Source: Stramonita haemastoma
Lineage: Eukaryota > Mollusca > Gastropoda > Neogastropoda > Muricidae
Assembly: GCA_030674155.1 (NCBI GenBank)
Contig: CM060318.1
Coordinates: 69,343,017 to 69,407,016, forward strand
Direction of reading: 5' to 3'
DNA length: 64,000 nucleotides
The notes under the pieces were generated by a model that was given only the letters and a program-made list of their open reading frames with translations, was not told the DNA's origin and made no database searches. Positions 23,801 through 31,033 of the stretch are shown here, one piece after another. The position numbers and the translations under genes were made by a program. Every line of letters begins with the position of its first letter. The first letter of the stretch is position 1.

Positions 23801-24807
23801 GAAAAAAGCCTAGTGCATATTATACCATTGAATGAAGGAAAACGGTGTAACTTTTATGAGGTCATTGCTACTTTATGGGGTGGTGGTTTTTTTTTTACCT
23901 GTTCAGAATAATTCATTGTAAACTACATTCTCAGCAAAAAAGACCTCTACTTTTTTTAGAATTTTATTTCCCTCTGCCTAGCTCAGCAGGTTTTTTTCTG
24001 TTTTTTTTTTTTTTTAATTGATGCATCATATCGTAACTAAAGATTTTGTCAAAGTGTTTGATATGCAACAAACCTTTAAGTTGTGATGTATAACAGCAGC
24101 ACTTTGCATGCACCTTTAGCTACACATGAACTAATGAAAACTAAAAAATGACAGTTGCCTGTGGGGGACAGGATAGCCTAGTGGTCAGAACATTGCGCTC
24201 GCAATGTGATGGCCCGGGTTCGATTCCCATTCGAGGGGATTTTTCCCCTGGGGTTAACATCAGTGCTGACTCCACTCTCCCCAAAAGTCCTTCGGATGAG
24301 ACTATAAACCGAGGCCCTGTGTGTGAAAGCACACAGAACATCTTCGCACCGTTAAATCCTGTTCCGCTTTTCGTAAGAGTAGGCCATTCTGTGCCAGTGG
24401 GAACAGATAAGATGAACAAAACTGCATACACATGGGGACTGGATGTAAAAAAGCACATGAGTGCTTATTCCATTATCGACGATATAAAAATGAATAAATA
24501 AATAAATAGATAAATGACTAACCAAGTGAGGCGGTGCCGGGGTGTTGCAGCTGTTCATCTGCCAGTTCCACGTGTGGCTGGGTGCGGACACGCACGGCGT
24601 GTTGGTGCTGCTGCCCAGCTACCCGGTGCTGAACGTGGTGGTCACCTCCTTCATCCTCATCTGCATCGCCCACGAGGTCTCCGTCATCACACGCGCCCTC
24701 GCCACCTACGCCGTGCCCGACGACTGGAGGGCCGTGCTGCGCAACCTGATGTCTTCTGTGCCGTTCTCCTCCCCATCTGCATCGCCAACGGGGTGCTGGT
24801 CTGGTGA
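80..24807 (+). CDS. CASD1: CASD1-like sialate O-acetyltransferase (CAS1 family), 5'-partial, 13 exons in window
   Basis: Exons are 80-204, 622-695, 1607-1748, 2538-2646, 3307-3396, 4059-4178, 15061-15217, 15997-16076, 16693-16797, 20959-21099, 22019-22096, 22931-23023 and 24551-24807. All have AG/GT borders and the phases join without a stop up to the last exon. About 523 residues are encoded, mostly membrane segments. Landmarks that match my memory of animal CASD1 are [45 protein letters not shown] and [14 protein letters not shown]. The family transfers acetyl from acetyl-CoA, in vertebrates to CMP-sialic acid in the Golgi (9-O-acetylation), and in fungi (Cas1p) to capsule glycan. The N-terminal SGNH catalytic domain is upstream of the window, so activity cannot be judged. 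The acceptor in this animal is unknown. The intron between exons 6 and 7 is 10.9 kb. The last exon has an apparent one-base deletion after codon ATG at 24749 and runs into a 56-bp tandem repeat. Without the deletion the protein would end ...[16 protein letters not shown] at the TGA at 24805. Confidence 0.93.
226..512. repeat. interrupted (TG)n microsatellite
   Basis: TG repeats interrupted by GTAAACG motifs, starting about 20 bp after the CASD1 donor at 205. CASD1 intron 1. Confidence 0.9.
622..695 (+). CDS. CASD1: CASD1 exon
   Basis: Acceptor TTTTTACAG before 622, donor G|GTATGT at 696. It encodes the end of the first membrane helix followed by a strongly basic loop ([16 protein letters not shown]), typical of a cytosolic anchor. 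Confidence 0.88.
1113..1425 (+). mobile_element. modular tRNA SINE, tail 1, truncated head
   Basis: Lies in CASD1 intron 2. It matches the 24163 copy from the middle of the tRNA head (GGTCAGAACATTGTGCTCGC) to the (AATA)n tail, with a short deletion in the body around 1190. Confidence 0.9.
1607..1748 (+). CDS. CASD1: CASD1 exon
   Basis: Acceptor GTGTGCAG-type ending at 1606, donor AG|GTCAGA at 1749. It encodes a polar Asn/Ser-rich linker ([15 protein letters not shown]) and then a hydrophobic segment ([19 protein letters not shown]). Confidence 0.9.
2538..2646 (+). CDS. CASD1: CASD1 exon
   Basis: Acceptor TTTCCAG at 2531-2537, donor AAG|GTACTG at 2647. It encodes [17 protein letters not shown] and a membrane helix ending FFFTESTNK. 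This is a family-typical segment. Confidence 0.92.
3307..3396 (+). CDS. CASD1: CASD1 exon
   Basis: A 90-bp phase-0 exon with acceptor GTGTGCAG and donor AAG|GTGAGC. It encodes [20 protein letters not shown], a conserved loop-helix of the CAS1 family ([10 protein letters not shown]...YH). Confidence 0.95.
3588..3686 (+). mobile_element. SINE tail-2 module (solo)
   Basis: GAATGTGGCTACCTTAATGG, CAAAAATCTCACTAGTGGTG, GAGCTCTAGCTGAG; no head is recognisable. CASD1 intron 5. Confidence 0.8.
4059..4178 (+). CDS. CASD1: CASD1 exon
   Basis: A 120-bp phase-0 exon. Acceptor CCCTGCAG ends at 4058 and donor ATG|GTGAGT starts at 4179. It encodes [20 protein letters not shown] and then [19 protein letters not shown], a strongly conserved CAS1-family block. 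Confidence 0.95.
6725..7075 (-). mobile_element. modular SINE, tail 3, antisense
   Basis: The central domain (GAGACTATAAACCGAGGTCC, GTTCCGCCTTTCAGAAGAGC on the minus strand) is the same as in tail-1 copies, but the 3' part is different: GTGTTTAGACACTATCCCT, GGTAGGCGCTGCACTTGTGG, GAGAGGAGCCCGAATTTCA and GAAATCTGCTGTGACATAAA. The tRNA head is missing or diverged. Confidence 0.88.
7269..7870. repeat. compound microsatellite (CA)n-(TA)n-(CA)n then (TG)/(TCTG)n
   Basis: (CA)n 7269-7393, (TA)n 7441-7500, (CA)n 7522-7628, then TG and TCTG repeats 7710-7870. The outer CA and TG arms are complementary and could form a hairpin. Confidence 0.92.
8616..8715. repeat. TG/TGCA-rich low complexity
   Basis: GTGTGTG and CATGCATGCATG runs. 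Confidence 0.8.
11040..11128 (-). mobile_element. SINE tail-2 module (solo)
   Basis: Plus-strand reading AGCTAGAGCTCCAAGGTTCA, CCAGTGGTGAGATTC and CACCATTAAGGTAGCCACAT, i.e. the antisense of tail 2. Confidence 0.82.
12205..12592 (-). mobile_element. modular tRNA SINE, tail 2, antisense, old
   Basis: Minus strand: head AGGTGGCAGAATGGTTTAGA with B-box-like GGGTTTGATCACC, a body with GGAGACTAAAACCAGTTGG, and tail 2 GCAGCTACTTTAATGGTGAG at 12205-12310. Confidence 0.75.
13208..13275. repeat. (TG)n microsatellite
   Basis: About 34 uninterrupted TG dinucleotides. Confidence 0.95.
13629..13688. repeat. poly-G tract
   Basis: About 26 G in a row followed by a second G-rich run at 13667-13687. Quadruplex-prone. 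Confidence 0.9.
13859..13995. repeat. (AG)n-(TG)n-(ACAG)n compound microsatellite
   Basis: AG x10, TG x20 or so, then CAGA repeats and GAGA. Confidence 0.92.
14443..14568. repeat. (CA)n microsatellite
   Basis: Interrupted CA with GCATGCATGC near the start. Confidence 0.92.
15061..15217 (+). CDS. CASD1: CASD1 exon
   Basis: Acceptor CTGTGTGCAG ends at 15060, donor AAG|GTCCGT at 15218 (less usual GTCCGT). It encodes [20 protein letters not shown], then [17 protein letters not shown] and PHITQESVE. It continues exon 6 without a gap relative to the family, so no exon is missing in the 10.9-kb intron. Confidence 0.95.
15478..15598 (+). mobile_element. modular tRNA SINE, tail 1, 5'-truncated
   Basis: Only the 3' part is present: GAGAACGGATGACGAAAATT, ACAAAACTGCATACACATGG, then (AATA)n. 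Confidence 0.88.
15997..16076 (+). CDS. CASD1: CASD1 exon
   Basis: Acceptor TTTGTTTCAG, donor GAG|GTAGGT. It encodes [19 protein letters not shown] followed by ISLFYLSE, one membrane helix. Confidence 0.92.
16182..16250. repeat. (TG)n microsatellite
   Basis: About 35 TG units in CASD1 intron 8. Confidence 0.95.
16693..16797 (+). CDS. CASD1: CASD1 exon
   Basis: A 105-bp phase-0 exon with acceptor GTGTGCAG and donor ATG|GTAGGT. It encodes [20 protein letters not shown] and [15 protein letters not shown]. The EWRFRW-LDR motif is a hallmark of the family. Confidence 0.95.
17827..17884. repeat. (TG)n microsatellite
   Basis: About 29 TG units in CASD1 intron 9. Confidence 0.95.
18559..18850 (+). 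mobile_element. SINE with tRNA-like head and 5S rRNA-like segment
   Basis: It starts GGGGGGACAGGATAGCTCAG, the same head as the modular SINE. At 18601-18665 it changes to a 5S-like stretch: AAGTTAAGG..., CATGGTTACCAAGTGGATGG and GTGACCGTTTGGG. These correspond to the internal promoter (C-box) half of 5S rRNA (AAGC...GG-TAGTAC-TGGATGGGTGACCGCCTGGGA). A unique 3' part follows. It lies in CASD1 intron 9. Confidence 0.7.
19962..20250 (+). mobile_element. tRNA-derived SINE, family V-like, copy 1 (full length)
   Basis: A 12-bp target-site duplication TTTCTTTACCTG flanks it (19950-19961 and 20251-20262). The head has RNA polymerase III A-box-like TAGTCGAGTGGTTAGGGCG and B-box GGTTCGATCCC. The body has GACTGGCGTCCTATCCAGGG and CCGGGATAAGCACCGG, which resemble the conserved segment and L2-type tail of fish V-SINEs (from memory). 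It ends in TTTAACTTAACT. Confidence 0.95.
20380..20580 (+). repeat. dispersed repeat X, copy 1
   Basis: CTGTCAGTATAAACAGCATC, CACCTGGAAATTCTGTGCTA, CCCTCTTTTCTATCCCTCTC, ending TGTCTGAGTGTTGGAAGAAG. The GAA-rich 3' end is like that of some non-LTR elements. CASD1 intron 9. Confidence 0.8.
20959..21099 (+). CDS. CASD1: CASD1 exon
   Basis: Acceptor GTGGACAG, donor GGG|GTTAGT. Two helices ([15 protein letters not shown] and [12 protein letters not shown]) are separated by a polar loop with [13 protein letters not shown]. Confidence 0.93.
22019..22096 (+). CDS. CASD1: CASD1 exon
   Basis: Acceptor TGTGTTTCAG, donor CCG|GTGAGC. It encodes [20 protein letters not shown] followed by YIVFIP. The Cys/Lys/Cys-Asn loop matches the vertebrate loop pattern. 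Confidence 0.92.
22343..22802. mobile_element. second, more decayed copy of the same MITE
   Basis: Shares CCATGAAATG near the left end, CAATTTGTA...AATTGTTCGGTTTCCAATCT in the middle, and GACTCATGTGATGGAGGGTT at the right end with 37552-37973. It lies in CASD1 intron 11, ending 128 bp before exon 12. Confidence 0.75.
22931..23023 (+). CDS. CASD1: CASD1 exon
   Basis: Acceptor TTGTCATAG, donor GAG|GTAAAG. It encodes [20 protein letters not shown] and [11 protein letters not shown], the most conserved block of the family. Confidence 0.95.
23135..23228 (-). mobile_element. SINE tail-2 module (solo)
   Basis: Antisense tail 2 with GGTTCACCAATGGTGAGACT and CACCTGAAGGTAGC; followed by a C homopolymer. 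Confidence 0.78.
24163..24513 (+). mobile_element. modular tRNA SINE, tail 1, full length, next to last CASD1 exon
   Basis: Head GGGGGACAGGATAGCCTAGT; B-box GGTTCGATTCC at 24217-24227. The central domain includes CGGATGAGACTATAAACCGA, CAGAACATCTT and GTTCCGCTTTTCGTAAGAGT. Tail 1 has GGGGACTGGATGTAAAAAAG, GAGTGCTTATTCCATTATC and GAATAAATAAATAAATA. It ends 37 nt before the CASD1 exon acceptor. Confidence 0.92.
24551..24807 (+). CDS. CASD1: CASD1 last coding exon, with apparent 1-bp deletion and stop inside a tandem repeat
   Basis: Acceptor GGTGTTGCAG ends at 24550 with a poor pyrimidine tract; the likely branch point GACTAAC is at 24516-24522. It encodes [40 protein letters not shown] and [20 protein letters not shown]. 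After AACCTGATG (to 24751) the frame that gives the expected final helix, [18 protein letters not shown] and TGA at 24805-24807, is shifted by one base. Adding one G (ATGGTCTTC rather than ATGTCTTC) would restore it. As written, translation runs on through repeat units and ends at 24919 with the same [16 protein letters not shown] peptide, about 37 residues longer. Confidence 0.8.
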
Positions 24808-25192
24808 AGTCCTGTTCCGTTCTCCTCCCCATCTGCATCGCCAACGGGGTGCTGGTCTGGTGAAGTCCTGTGCCGTTCTCCTCCCCATCTGTATCGCCAA
24901 CGGGGTGCTGGTCTGGTGAAGTCCTGTGCCGTTCTCCTCCCATCTGCATCGCCAAACGGGGTGCTGGTCTGGTGAAGTCCTGTGCCGTTCTCCTCCCCAT
25001 CTGCATCGCCAACGGGGTGCTGGTCTGGTGAAGTCCTGTGCCGTTCTCCTCCCCATCTGCATCGCCAACGGGGTGCTGGTCTGGTGAAGTCCTGTGCCGT
25101 TCTCCTCCCCATCTGTATCGCTGGTCTGGTGGGAGTTCTGTGCCGTTCTCCTCCCCATCTGCATCGCCAACGGGGTTCTTGTTCGGTGAAAT
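24753..25192 (+). repeat. 56-bp minisatellite spanning the CASD1 stop codon
   Basis: About eight head-to-tail units begin CCTGTGCCGTTCTCCTCCCC and end TCTGGTGAAGT, at 24753, 24811, 24867, 24923, 24979, 25035, 25091 (shortened) and about 25138 (diverged). Units 24811 to 25090 are exactly 56 bp. Each unit contains the last codons of CASD1 and a TGA, so the terminal part of the exon has been duplicated into the 3' UTR. Unit 24923 has lost one C and gained one A. Confidence 0.95.
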
Positions 25193-25795
25193 CATGTGCC
25201 GTGAGAAGACTTTTTTTCCTTTTGTGTTCTGAATCAGAATAACTGCCAGGACTGAGAAATCTGTGTTGCTGAAGCGTACCCACACAAGAAGGAAGAGTTT
25301 TGGGGTGTTTTTGTAGTCATGTTTGCGGGGGTGCTCTTTTTTTGTGTGTTTTTTGATATGCTGGGCTATTGCTGTTGAGGGAAATGACAGGGGAAAATCA
25401 ACCACATTGGAGTATGTGGTGTTGATGTTTTATGGGGAACGTTGCTGAGGGGAATGCAAGAGGGTACCGTGTGACAGGGGTTCGTTTCTTTGATAATCTG
25501 TCCAGCTGTCTTCCACACCACAGCCAGTATTTTAGGAATGCTGCAGGTATCATGGGATGGTGTGAGTATGGCTGTCTGTGTGAAATGTATAACAAAGTGG
25601 TATGAATGTGCAGGAAGGAAGTGTCAAGAGTTTGTTATGAAGTGAATGTATGATGGAGGTGTTGAAATGTTTAAATAATGAAAAGGGGAAAGGTAAAAAG
25701 AGTTAAATAAAAAGGTGGATGAAGAATAATGTACACAGGAGTGTGAAATGTCAGAAAAGAGTGTGTGAATGTAAATGAAGTGTGAATGTAGAATA
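25193..25795 (+). other. CASD1: probable CASD1 3' UTR
   Basis: No open frame of interest. A candidate poly(A) signal AATAAA is at 25706-25711 on the + strand. The transcript end cannot be fixed from sequence alone, and the UTR may run on through the 21-bp minisatellite. Confidence 0.4.
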
Positions 25796-25797
25796 GG

Positions 25798-26170
25798 TGC
25801 AGTGAATGCTCAGAATGGAAGTGTGAATGCTCAGAATGGAAGTGTGTGAATGCTCAGAATAGCAGTGTATGAATGCACAGAATGGAAGTGATGAATGCTC
25901 AGAATGTGGTGTGAATGCAAGAATGATGTGTATGAATGCACAGAAGTATGAATGCACAGAATGGAAGTATGAATGCACAGAATGGTGGTATGAATGCACA
26001 GAATAGAAGTGTGAATGCACAGAATGGTGGTGTGAATGCACAGAATGGTAGTATGAATGCACAGAATGGTGATATAAATGCACAGAATGGAAGAATGGAG
26101 GTGTGCATACGTAGAACAGTGGTATAAATGCATAGAATAAGTGTACAGATTGGTGGTATGAATGCGTTAG
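25798..26170. repeat. 21-bp minisatellite downstream of CASD1
   Basis: About 17 imperfect units of the type GAATGCACAGAATGGTGGTAT, with 20-24 bp variants (GCTCAG in the first units, GCACAG later). All three frames of both strands stay open, which creates false His/Ser-rich ORFs on the minus strand. Confidence 0.9.
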
Positions 26171-27011
26171 ATTATGGTATTGGGAGAGTGGTGGTATGAC
26201 TGAATTGAATGGTGATGTGAATATGTTGAAGTGTGGAGGAAGAATACTCTTTCGTCGTCTGTCAGACATGCTGCGCTAACAGTTGTCAGCCTGCACAGGG
26301 GAACAGCAGACAGCAGACAGGAGGGAGACTGGCTCTCTCTACCAGTGCCTCCTGGGTTGGTTGGTTGATTGGTTGGTGTGTTCTGTTCATGCTGTCTCTC
26401 AGTGGCTGCCATTAACAGCTGATTGTATGGGGCATACTTTTCATAATTACCCCACATCATATCAAAACTTGGGGAACTGTGTATGGTCATATGGGAGAAG
26501 GGAAATGCACTAACATCAAATCAATGGGCATTGTATGGTTTGGATTTGTATTACTGTGGTTGTTGTGCAAAATTAAAAAAAAAAAGTTTCATGTGGATGG
26601 AGCATTACAAATTATGGTGGGAGACTGCACATGAATTCTGTCAGGATGAAGGTGGGAGATATACTAACATCACATCTGCGGGTTTCCACATGTCTGATAG
26701 CCGAGAGAATATCAGACGAGCAGGTTTGGCTGGGGTGTTTTTGTTTTGTTTTGTTTTGAAATCTTGGATGGATGTTGAGTGGACAAAGAAGTGAAAGTTA
26801 TCACAAGAAATTTTTTTTTCTCAATTGTTGATTTTTTTCTGTGTGAATTTTGTCAAATGTGCTCTGTACATGACATACATAAAATGTCATTGGTGTTGTG
26901 AAAAGGGTAATGATTTATGAAAATACTCCACTTGTGAAGTGATGCGAATCAAACGTCTTGTGCCTTGTTGATGTCCTGAGCTCAACGGATCACTGAAGGT
27001 ATTGTGTTGAT

Positions 27012-27102
27012 GGATCCCCGATCAGTGCTGCCCTTGAAAAATAATGTTGGTTTGCTAGACCGATCAGTGTTAGCCTTGAAAAATAATGTCAGTTTGTCAG
27101 CA
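27012..27102. repeat. two-copy tandem duplication, about 43 bp
   Basis: CCGATCAGTGCTGCCCTTGA and CCGATCAGTGTTAGCCTTGA, each followed by AAAATAATGT. No coding potential is seen. Confidence 0.7.
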
Positions 27103-27681
27103 AGGTCTGAGGCTGGCAGAAAGATTTTCTGAAGAATATTTTACTTTAAGGGCCAAAACAGATACTCTGCCTAATTTCTAGGACTATTTTCACAAGAAAA
27201 TAGAATACAAAACAGTGAATGCCCCCTACTTTTTCATGGTCCAGAGGACTGTTATCAGTCATTGGGGGGAAAGAACCATTGTTTTATGGTGTTCATTATT
27301 TTATTTTATTTGTTGTTACTCTTGTTTTGTGTCAGATTTTTAAAATAGAAGCCACATGATAAACTATTAATCAGCAGGATGTGTGAAATATGTGAACAAG
27401 CGAACAGATCCAATAGCTGTTGATTATGAGAAAGGCATTGCAGACATCCCTCTTTCCAAAGAGTTAAAAGCCAAATGTAAGTGAAATTATGTCTCAGTCA
27501 CTGTTTGTTGTGCAAACACGGCAAGGAAGGCAGTGTCTTGGAACAATCCAATAATGCTCAAGTCCTAATCAGCTTGTCTATTGCATGTTCTGGTGTAATT
27601 TGATTAAAGAATATTGTGATGTATTTGTGGTGAAAGCATATTTATTCATTTTTATGTTTTGTGGTCTGTATTTTGTCGAGT

Positions 27682-27729
27682 ATGTGTGTGTGTGTGTGTA
27701 TTTCATTGAGTGTGTGTGTGTGTGTGTGT

Positions 27730-27780
<51 letters not shown>
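27682..27780. repeat. (TG)n microsatellite
   Basis: Three TG blocks broken by TATTTCATTGA and GG. Confidence 0.93.
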
Positions 27781-27783
<3 letters not shown>

Positions 27784-28749
27784 CATGCGTGGGCATAATA
27801 TGTAGAAGCATATTTGTACTCAAGTACTCTCTGTGATTTTCCATTGTATTCCTTTGATGAAATCTGTTAACTGGTGTATTTGTTTTGTTTGTTTGTGAAA
27901 TAACGTTTTTTCTGGTGTTGATGTCAGGACTGTAATTGTGACTTCTTTTTTTTTTTTTTTAAAGAAGTTAAAGGAAAGGAAAGGAAAAACGGGAAAAACA
28001 AAAAATTCTTCAGGTCTGAAATCCAAGGTTTCTCTTGCCTGAACTGCTAGTCAGTGTCTAATTATCATGCTGGAAAAAGGACGTCGGAGTGTTTGTCAGT
28101 AAGTTCATTGTATTGGCTTTATCCTGTACTTCATTTCATTTTTGCTTCTTTTTTTTTTGGTTTGTTTTTGGGGGATGGTTTTTTTTTTCATTTGTTTGTT
28201 TATGATACATATGTTTCAAGAAAACTGTAAATCTAAGCAGTGAGATTCGTAGCCTAGTGCATGATGATAGTGTTACGTTTTTTCTGCCATGAGCTGCATG
28301 GGCTGCTATTTCCAGCGTTGTATTTTCTTTGTGATCTCCCTGTGCACTTTGTGCGTGCTTGTGTCTGGCGAAGGAGGAAGAAGGGTAAAACCACAGTCAT
28401 GTTTTTTGTGTCTGCTTTTTGTCCTGTTCTGTACATGCAAATCTTTTACACACAGATGGTTTTGTATCTTTGCTTGTATGAGTGTCCATATTTGATTCGT
28501 CTATTCTAAAAACTTGAGTGAAAACTATGGGGGGGGGGGCAATTGATGCCTTTATAGATAATCATTCAAGAACGGTTGTTTGTATTTCATAGTAGGAACT
28601 TTTCAGCTGAAAATTTTAGACCCATTTACACATTAAGTTTGAAAGCATCAGCTACGCCCTCTTTTTAAACTTATATATATACAATGAAGTAAACTAACAA
28701 GTTGTTTTCTTGTTGAATCTAACCTGTCCTTGCGCAGTTTTGAACTGTT

Positions 28750-29085
28750 GTATCTCATTTATTTTTATTTATTTTATACCACTTTATGTCACAGCAGATT
28801 TCTCTGCATGAAATTTGGGCTGCTCTCCCCAGGGAGAGCGCGTCACCACAAGTGCAGCACCTACCTTTTTTTTTTTTTTTCTCAGGGACGGTGTCCAAAC
28901 ACGACACCTGTGTACATGCTGGTTTTAAAAAAAAAAAATTTTGTCATCCACACCTACTAGCACACAATGGCCTGCTCTTCTGAAAGGCGGAACGGGGTTT
29001 TAACGTGTGCGCAAGATGTTCTGCGTGCGTTTGCACATGGGACCTCGGTTTACAGTCTTGTCCGAATGACGAATCGGGATGAATC
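28750..29085 (-). mobile_element. modular SINE, tail 3, antisense
   Basis: Same structure as 6725-7075: central domain, then GTGTTTGGACACCGTCCCTG, GTGCTGCACTTGTGGTGACG, CATGCAGAGAAATCTGCTGT and a (TAAA)n end. Confidence 0.88.
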
Positions 29086-29197
29086 AAGCTGAAGTGAACT
29101 AATAAGAGGTTTTAATGAGGCATGTCCCTTTTGTTACATTATACCATAATAGGTTCAGTGTAAGTGAACAAACTAAGAGAGGGGGGGGGGGGGGGGG

Positions 29198-29285
29198 TTC
29201 CTTGGCTAGAGCTCTGAGGTTCACCCACAGTGAGACTTTGCGCATGCAGCTGTCCTTACCCACCATTACATTCTGACTTGAGCGA
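29198..29285 (-). mobile_element. SINE tail-2 module (solo)
   Basis: Antisense tail 2: GGCTAGAGCTCTGAGGTTCA, CACAGTGAGACTTTGCGCAT, CACCATTACATTCTGACTT. It is preceded by a G homopolymer. Confidence 0.8.
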
Positions 29286-29287
29286 TT

Positions 29288-29665
29288 GTTTCTGTTTAAA
29301 TGTATCATGTCTCTTTGGTAATGCTAAGCTGTAGTTTACCTAGCTGAAATGGTCTACTGAGGTATTTTCTGTTTCAATGTAGCCTGCCCGTTGGGTAGTG
29401 CTAAGCTGTTGTATATTTAACTGAAATGAGCTACTAAGTTCTGTTACAAGGTAGACTGTCCTTTGGTAATGCTAAGCTATAGTATATTCAACTGAATAAG
29501 CTTCCAAGTTACTGTTTTGGTTTTTTATTTAAATCTAGGCTACCCTACTCTTTGGGTAGTTCTAAGCTATGGTATTTCCAATCACATGAACTACTAAGGT
29601 ATTTTTCTATTTAAATGTATATCTGCCCTTTGGTCATGCTAAACTCTAGTATATCTGATGGGAAT
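29288..29665. repeat. tandem repeat, about 79-bp unit, five copies
   Basis: Units start TTTGGTAATGCTAAGCTATA at 29314, 29391, 29462, 29551 and 29629. The rest of the unit is ...CAACTGAAATGAGCTACTAA...TTTAAATGTAGGCTGCCC. Identity is moderate (point changes and small indels), so the array is old. Confidence 0.85.
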
Positions 29666-30304
29666 GAAGTCATCACAGCTGATTACATAGATGTTTGGCT
29701 GTAGGTTCCTTTGTGTAAGAGAGCTGAAATGGACCCCTGTCACTTTATTGTTGTTTTTCTGTGAAAAGAGACGATAGCTCTTCCCTGGAGATAGGTTTTC
29801 TGTGAAGAGAAGAACATAGATTTGTGTGAAAATATTCTTAAGTAATGTTTAAGATTGACAGTTCGTTTAAGAATCTTCCATAATTATATTGAACATTTAC
29901 AGTGGGCACTTTTTCTGTGCCTGTTTTATTCTGTTTGATACTATTCCAGACAGCTTGTCAGGAAAAAAAAAAAGCATGAATTCCTTTCTTTTCCTTATCA
30001 ATCAACTGCTTCTTTGCGGAAGTGGTTCCCAGTGCCAAAATAAAATGATCGCTGTGAATTGTAATCTTGCATCTACACATTTCCTTTAAACCCATCAGGA
30101 ATAAAACAAAGATTTTTGCATACATCTAGAGATGGACTTGTCAGCACATGAGCTAGTTTAGTTCAGGATTTCCATGTCTCTTACAGCATAAATCCGTTTT
30201 TAAAACAGACCTACAAACACATGACCCTAGAGAGAAAAGTGTGAAAGAGAAATCCTACAGAACCAAGTAACACTATCATCCCATTCTGGCTCCATTGCTC
30301 AAAC

Positions 30305-30308
<4 letters not shown>

Positions 30309-30376
<68 letters not shown>
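30309..30376. repeat. (CA)n microsatellite
   Basis: About 34 CA units. Confidence 0.95.
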
Positions 30377-30380
<4 letters not shown>

Positions 30381-30907
30381 ACAACAAAGAAACATTCAAC
30401 TTGATGACTTTTTTTTTCATATTCCTAAGCACTGATAATGCACTATCAATTGAAATGGAAGGAAGCGGTACAAAGGAAATGACAATGACAATTCTGACCA
30501 TTAAAGGCCAGAACAAGGGAGTGAAACCATGGCTGCTTTTCAGAATTGTCTTGGAAGTTGGCTGGATTGATAGTTATCACATTCAGAATTATCTTGGGAG
30601 TTATCCAAAATGAATTCAGCATGGTAATTAATTCATGTTTACATGTACTGTGCCCTCTGACTCGGGTGCACATTCTTGTGATGTTTTGTGCACAAGGAAA
30701 CTCCTCTGACATGTCACTGTGTTGTGTGCAACAGGGTTCTCTCGCATAATCATTTCCACTGTGCTGTAGAGTTAGCCACTGGGCTTAGCTCACTACAGAC
30801 TGTGCCTCATGTAACACAGCACAGTTCAAACTGGTTCAGGCTGTATGGCCTTACCAGGTGCACAAAGCTCGCACTAATATCAGGAGCCATTGGAATATGC
30901 AACTTAC

Positions 30908-31033
30908 TCTGTCACCATAGAGTGGTGAAGCATATGTTTTAACAGAACCCAATGTTACCATCCAGTCAATAAGTGGGTCTGACATTGCCATTAAGTCCAT
31001 GATCAGATGTGCGTCGTCTAGAGGATGTATTTT
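30908..31033 (-). other. candidate coding exon of an unrecognised minus-strand gene
   Basis: The splice signals are strong: acceptor TTTTCTTTGCAG before 31033 and donor GACAGA|GTAAGT after 30908. The 126 bases are open in phase 0 and read KIHPLDDAHLIMDLMAMSDP, LIDWMVTLGSVKTYASPLYG and DR. I do not recognise the sequence. GC at third positions is low (about one third), so it could also be chance. Confidence 0.35.

Larger units (their letters stand above)
26180..30900. other. intergenic or long 3' UTR, no gene found
   Basis: AT-rich with a tail-3 SINE (28750-29085), a tail-2 module, the 79-bp tandem array and one TG repeat. Nothing is recognised in 26200-27000, 27800-28700 or 29670-30300. Confidence 0.6.

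Noticed and set aside
24141..24501. Plus- and minus-strand ORFs over 100 codons
   Set aside because: They fall inside a full-length SINE and have no relation to the CASD1 reading frame.
24518..25405. Minus-strand ORF of 295 codons with [10 protein letters not shown] repeats, and its two shorter neighbours
   Set aside because: It is the antisense of the CASD1 exon and its 56-bp array; a repeat open in several frames gives long ORFs without being a gene.
25751..26269. Minus-strand ORF of 172 codons rich in His, Ser and Tyr
   Set aside because: It is the translation of the 21-bp minisatellite; all frames are open there.
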